From positions 1 to 5,887 of the forward strand of contig JAHIQC010000226.1 of assembly GCA_018902765.1 (NCBI GenBank): a DNA stretch of 5,887 nucleotides, in the 5' to 3' direction. Source of the DNA: Actinomycetota bacterium. GTDB lineage: Bacteria; Actinomycetota; Coriobacteriia; Anaerosomatales; JAHIQC01. The stretch's first letter is position 1; every line of letters starts with the position of its first letter. This document shows, piece by piece, positions 1 to 5,887 of this stretch. The translations under genes were made by a program, and so were the position numbers. The notes under the pieces are model-generated. The model saw only the letters and a program-made list of their open reading frames with translations, searched no databases and had not been told where the DNA came from.

Positions 1-892
1 CGACGCGCTCGATGTTGTTCGCATGGCAATACTCGGCGATGCCGTCGATCACGCGCATGGTCGCGGTCGGATCCACGAAGCTCGCAGTCCCCACGGCCAC
101 AGCGGTCGCACCGGCCAGCAGGAACTCGACCGCATCCTCGCCGGTCATGATGCCGCCCATGCCCAAAACAGGAATCTCCACTGCCGAGGAGACCTGCCAG
201 ACCATACGCAACGCAACCGGCTTGATGGCAGGACCCGAAAGCCCGCCCACGACCCGCGCCAGGCGTGGCCTGCGCGTGGCGGCATCGATCGACATCCCTA
301 AAAGCGTGTTGATGAGCGATACACCGTCGGCGCCTGCAGCCTCGACACTGCGAGCGATCTCGACGATATCGGTGACGTTGGGAGACAGCTTCACGATGAG
401 TGGACGCGAGGTCAGTTTGCGACATGCCGCCGTGACCTCTGCGGCGCCCGCGCAGCTCGTGCCGAACGCCATGCCGCCGGCATCGACGTTGGGACAGGAT
501 ATGTTGACCTCATAAGCCGCCACCGAGTCTTCGCGCTCGAGTCGCTCGATGACGCTTGCGTATTCGCTGGCCGAGTGACCACTCACGTTCACGATCACCG
601 GCAGCCTGGGCGCGTGCTCAGAGAGCCACGCGAGGTCTTTGGCGGCGAACGCCTCAACGCCGGGGTTTTGCAGGCCTATCGAGTTGAGCATCCCGCTCGC
701 GGTCTCCGCGATCCGAGGACTCGCGTTGCCGGCCCAAGGCTCAAGTGAGACACCCTTGGTCACGATGGCACCGAGCCGCTCCAGATCGACGAAATCCGCG
801 AACTCGCGCCCGCTTGCGAAGGTTCCCGAGGCCGTGACCACGGGGTTCTTGAGCTCCAGGGAGCCGAGTCTCACGCTCATGTCGAGGTTCAC
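1..892 (-). CDS. pyrD: Dihydroorotate dehydrogenase, class 1B catalytic subunit (3' end cut by window edge)
   Basis: Catalyses oxidation of dihydroorotate to orotate, the fourth step of UMP synthesis, using FMN in a cytosolic TIM barrel; electrons leave through the PyrK subunit. My translation gives 297 residues with no stop before the window edge. The family is usually about 300-310 residues, so only the last few are missing. Visible motifs: [10 protein letters not shown] near residues 16-25, TKGVS at 45-49 (FMN/orotate lysine K46), [12 protein letters not shown] at 67-78, and NISCPN at 130-135, whose Cys133 is the expected class 1 catalytic base (class 2 enzymes have Ser). Others are VKLSPN at 167-172, LINT at 193-196, [10 protein letters not shown] at 216-225 and GMGGI at 244-248. 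The start is GTG at 892, chosen because a strong GGGGGAGGG ribosome site lies 5 nt upstream; an in-frame ATG at 880 would be 17 nt from it. The Cys base plus adjacent pyrK mark it as the NAD-dependent 1B type (PyrDB). Confidence 0.96.
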   Translation of the reverse strand, partial: MNLDMSVRLGSLELKNPVVTASGTFASGREFADFVDLERLGAIVTKGVSLEPWAGNASPRIAETASGMLNSIGLQNPGVEAFAAKDLAWLSEHAPRLPVIVNVSGHSASEYASVIERLEREDSVAAYEVNISCPNVDAGGMAFGTSCAGAAEVTAACRKLTSRPLIVKLSPNVTDIVEIARSVEAAGADGVSLINTLLGMSIDAATRRPRLARVVGGLSGPAIKPVALRMVWQVSSAVEIPVLGMGGIMTGEDAVEFLLAGATAVAVGTASFVDPTATMRVIDGIAEYCHANNIERV

Positions 893-908
893 TGCGACCC
901 TCCCCCTA
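893..908 (-). promoter_or_regulatory. Strong ribosome binding site for pyrD, overlapping the pyrK stop
   Basis: On the minus strand the pyrK stop TAG (908-906) runs straight into GGGGAGGG (905-898), followed by the 5-nt spacer TCGCA and the GTG start at 892. This near-perfect Shine-Dalgarno sequence decides the pyrD start in favour of GTG 892 over the ATG at 880. It shares a base with the pyrK stop codon, so ribosomes finishing pyrK would uncover or reuse it. Confidence 0.8.
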
Positions 909-1729
909 ATGCTTCGGTGGGACTTCCGAGGAGTCCCAAAGAACATCCTCGGCGTCAAAGACAGGACCGTCGACACACGCACGCTTGAGCCCGTCGCGCG
1001 TGCTGACCACACACGAAAGGCACGCCCCGATACCGCATGCCATGAGTCTCTCGAGCGAGACCTGGCAAGGCACATTGGCCTCTTTAGCCATGTCGGCAAC
1101 GAGACGCTGCATGACCTCCGGGCCGCATACGTACATCTGATCGAATGTGCTCTCGGCCAGCAGGCGCTTCACCGGAGCCGTCACAAACCCGCGCTCCCCT
1201 GCCGATCCGTCATCGGTCGCCAGCACCACGCGACGCACAACGGTCTCATACAGCCCACGTGCCACCAGACGCTCCTGGGTCGGTGCACCCATGGCCACGG
1301 TGACGGCCACACCGGCCGCCGCCAGTTCCTCGGCAAGCATGCCTAAAGGTGCAGCACCTAGGCCGCCGGTCACGATCAGAGCGTGCGCAAGGCCCTCGGG
1401 CGCGCTCCAGCCACGGCCGAGCGGGCCGACCAGGTCGAGTGTCTGCTCACGTTCGAGAAGCGAGATCGCGCGTGTTCCTACCCCGAGTACCTGATAGAGG
1501 ATCTCGATCATGCCGTCATAAGCGCGATGCACAGAAAACGGGCGTCGCAGGATGAAATCCCGACCCTCGGCAACGCGAAGATGCACGAACTGCCCGGGGC
1601 TGACCTCTGAGGCGCAGCGCGGTGCCTGAAGCGTCAGAATCCCGACTCCGGGCGCGATGCGCTCGTTGCCCACCACGCGCACGCGCTCAAGGGCGGGACG
1701 CGACTCGGGATTGTCAGCGTGCTTACACA

Positions 1730-1730
<1 letters not shown>
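906..1730 (-). CDS. pyrK: Dihydroorotate dehydrogenase B electron transfer subunit (FAD, [2Fe-2S])
   Basis: PyrK passes electrons from the FMN of PyrD through a [2Fe-2S] cluster and FAD to NAD+, as part of a PyrD2-PyrK2 complex in the cytosol. The protein is 274 residues, close to the family's usual 250-270. In order: a ferredoxin-reductase-like FAD domain with RRPFSV at 62-67 and GPLGRGW at 102-108; an NAD-binding domain with TGGLGAAPL at 121-129 and CGPEVM at 202-207; and a C-terminal cluster domain with Cys232, Cys237, Cys240 and Cys252 (C-x4-C-x2-C-x11-C), ending in VDGPVF at 253-258. All four cluster cysteines are present. The start is GTG at 1730, sharing one base with the carB stop (TAGTG). 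No good ribosome site precedes it, so translation probably depends on coupling to carB. Recognisable similarity begins near residue 15, so the first dozen residues are the least certain part. Confidence 0.96.
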
Positions 1731-4951
<3,221 letters not shown>

Positions 4952-4983
4952 CTGGTTCCTTATCGCGTCGGCGAATCTGTCTG
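4952..4983 (-). promoter_or_regulatory. Short usp-carB spacer with the carB ribosome binding site
   Basis: This 32-nt spacer separates the usp stop codon from the carB start. On the minus strand it contains AAGGA (4961-4957) followed by the 5-nt spacer ACCAG and the ATG at 4951, which fixes the carB start. The spacer is too short to hold a full promoter of its own and shows no hairpin or T-run that would suggest a terminator, so carB is probably co-transcribed with usp. A promoter inside the usp coding region cannot be excluded by eye. Confidence 0.7.
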
Positions 4984-5829
4984 TTAAGGGACGATCAGTA
5001 CGGGCGCGCTGGCTTGTCTCACGATGGCCATTGAGGTCGAACCGAGTACGGCCTCCTGCAGCGGGTTTTGGCCACGTGTACCGACAACGATGCCGGTAAC
5101 ACGACGCTCGTTGGCCTCTTGCAGAATGCTGCGCAGTGCGGGGCCCTGCTTGACCACGCAGCGTGCCTGTACGCCTGCGTCCTCGGCGATCTTGCGCAGG
5201 TTGTCGAGCTGGAAACCGGCACCTTCGCGAGCACGCTCGAGCGGTCCGCCGTGCAGCCCCGGATCGAGCACGTGCATGAGGTAGAGCATGCCCACGCTGC
5301 CCCGAGGTAACTCGAGCACGGACATGAGTGCGCGAGTCGATGAGGACGAGAAGTCGATGGGCAGCAAGACCTGCTTTCCGAAATCGCGCGCGAAACTCGA
5401 GGGCTCCTCGCGCGTGCGAAGCAGATCGAACCTCACGAGCATCGTGGGCACGTTGGCCTCGACCGCGATCTCCTCGGCGACTGAACCTGAAATGAGCTTG
5501 GAGATGATGCCTCTGCCGTGCGTTCCGCACACGACGGCGGCCACGTAACTCTCAGTCGCGAGCGCCAGCAGCCCCTGCGCGGGGTCACCGGTGCCGACGC
5601 GGGTCTCGACATCCAGGCCGGCCTCGACCAAACGCCCGGTGAGCGCACGGATGTCGTCGCAGGCCTTGTCGACCTTGGCTGCGATCACGGGACCTTCCAA
5701 GCCACTGGCTTCGACCACGTGGCCGAGAACCACGCGTTTGACCCCGAGAGCAGGAAGGCCTTCGGCAAAGCGAAGGATCAACGCACTCTCGGGCGTAAAG
5801 TCCGCCGGAATCATCACACTTCGAAGCAT
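4984..5829 (-). CDS. Tandem-domain universal stress protein (UspA family, ATP-binding type)
   Basis: A cytosolic protein of 281 residues made of two Usp domains, about 1-133 and 152-281, joined by a short charged linker (134-151). Each half begins with a beta strand ending in Asp (MIPADF, D10; LPIDF, D159). Each also carries the ATP-binding signature G-x2-G-x9-G-(S/T): G102, G105, G115-S116 in the first domain and G250, G253, G263-S264 in the second. Both sites look intact, so this is of the nucleotide-binding (MJ0577-like) class rather than the non-binding UspA class. No signal peptide or membrane segment is seen. Usp proteins help survival under starvation, redox or energy stress, but their molecular targets are generally unknown and none can be assigned here. 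The ATG at 5829 follows AGGGGG at a 4-nt spacing. It sits 8 nt after an upstream stop and 32 nt before carB, so it appears to belong to the pyrimidine operon. Confidence 0.93.
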   Translation of the reverse strand: MLRSVMIPADFTPESALILRFAEGLPALGVKRVVLGHVVEASGLEGPVIAAKVDKACDDIRALTGRLVEAGLDVETRVGTGDPAQGLLALATESYVAAVVCGTHGRGIISKLISGSVAEEIAVEANVPTMLVRFDLLRTREEPSSFARDFGKQVLLPIDFSSSSTRALMSVLELPRGSVGMLYLMHVLDPGLHGGPLERAREGAGFQLDNLRKIAEDAGVQARCVVKQGPALRSILQEANERRVTGIVVGTRGQNPLQEAVLGSTSMAIVRQASAPVLIVP

Positions 5830-5840
5830 CGTGCCCCCTA
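5830..5840 (-). promoter_or_regulatory. Ribosome binding site of usp, overlapping the upstream stop codon
   Basis: On the minus strand the sequence reads TAGGGGGCACG and then ATG. The purine run AGGGGG (5839-5834) includes the last two bases of the upstream gene's TAG stop (5840-5838) and stands 4 nt from the usp start at 5829. This layout supports the chosen usp start and suggests translational coupling between the two genes. Confidence 0.65.
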
Positions 5841-5887
5841 CTCGATCGACGACAAGTAATCGGGATCGCCGTCCATCAGCCGCGTGA
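5838..5887 (-). CDS. 3' end of an upstream gene, possibly carA (5' part outside window)
   Basis: Reading the minus strand into the TAG at 5840-5838, which precedes the usp ribosome site, gives a C-terminal tail TRLMDGDPDYLSSIE. The preceding partial codon ends in TC, so it could be Phe (TTC), Leu, Ile or Val. A tail of the form F-x-x-L-M soon before the stop resembles the C-terminal helix of carbamoyl-phosphate synthase small subunits (as in LFD-x-F-x-x-L-I/M). Since carA normally precedes carB, carA is the leading candidate. Fifteen residues are far too few to prove it: that a gene ends here is likely from the tight junction with usp, but its identity is inference. Confidence 0.5.
   Translation of the reverse strand, partial: TRLMDGDPDYLSSIE

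Noticed and set aside
232..252. Short GC-rich palindromic-looking segments scattered through the window, as here
   Set aside because: They lie inside conserved coding sequence and are what GC-rich codon use produces by chance; no repeated family or array was found.
12..515. Plus-strand open frame of 167 codons at the left edge
   Set aside because: It is the complement of the pyrD coding region, which is clearly recognised by its NISCPN, TKGVS and GMGGI motifs; the antisense product is Ala/Ser/Thr-rich without a domain.
878..880. ATG as the alternative start of pyrD
   Set aside because: It is 17 nt from the strong Shine-Dalgarno sequence, while the GTG at 892 is 5 nt from it.
639..1346. Plus-strand open frame of 235 codons opposite pyrK and pyrD
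   Set aside because: It is antisense to two conserved genes, crosses their junction, and has low-complexity composition typical of shadow frames.
4952..4983. Possible promoter or terminator between usp and carB
   Set aside because: Only 32 nt with no inverted repeat, T-run or convincing -10/-35 pair; the space is accounted for by the carB ribosome site.
4952..5530. In-frame 193-codon N-terminal extension of carB reaching back into usp
   Set aside because: The extension is rich in Arg/Ala/His, overlaps the well-supported usp coding region in another frame, and has no CarB-family similarity. The ATG at 4951 has a good ribosome site and gives the usual 1073-residue length.

Overview
This window is a compact, single-direction block of pyrimidine biosynthesis genes, all on the minus strand. 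Read in transcription order (right to left) it holds: the last 15 codons of an upstream gene (plausibly carA), a two-domain universal stress protein (Usp) gene, a complete carB, a complete pyrK, and pyrD lacking only its last few codons at the left edge. Gaps between genes are 8 nt, 32 nt, a 1-nt overlap and 13 nt, so only about 53 nt are non-coding. I see no room for an internal terminator or promoter, and the genes are very probably one transcript.

The genes work together in de novo UMP synthesis. CarB, with the glutaminase CarA, makes carbamoyl phosphate from glutamine, bicarbonate and 2 ATP. Further on, the PyrD/PyrK pair (class 1B dihydroorotate dehydrogenase) oxidises dihydroorotate to orotate and passes electrons through FMN, a [2Fe-2S] cluster and FAD to NAD+. 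The aspartate transcarbamoylase and dihydroorotase steps, and pyrE/pyrF, are not in the window.

The DNA is high-GC, with mostly G/C third codon positions and two GTG starts. A high-GC genome with an NAD-linked PyrK/PyrDB enzyme suggests an anaerobic or facultative bacterium, for example from the Actinobacteria/Coriobacteriia side or a high-GC Firmicute. This taxonomic guess is inference only.

The one unusual item is the usp gene inside the pyrimidine operon, directly in front of carB. If the upstream fragment is carA, as its C-terminal residues hint, then usp splits the normally adjacent carA-carB pair. I found no mobile elements, RNA genes, CRISPR arrays or repeats, and no evidence of a wholly new system.
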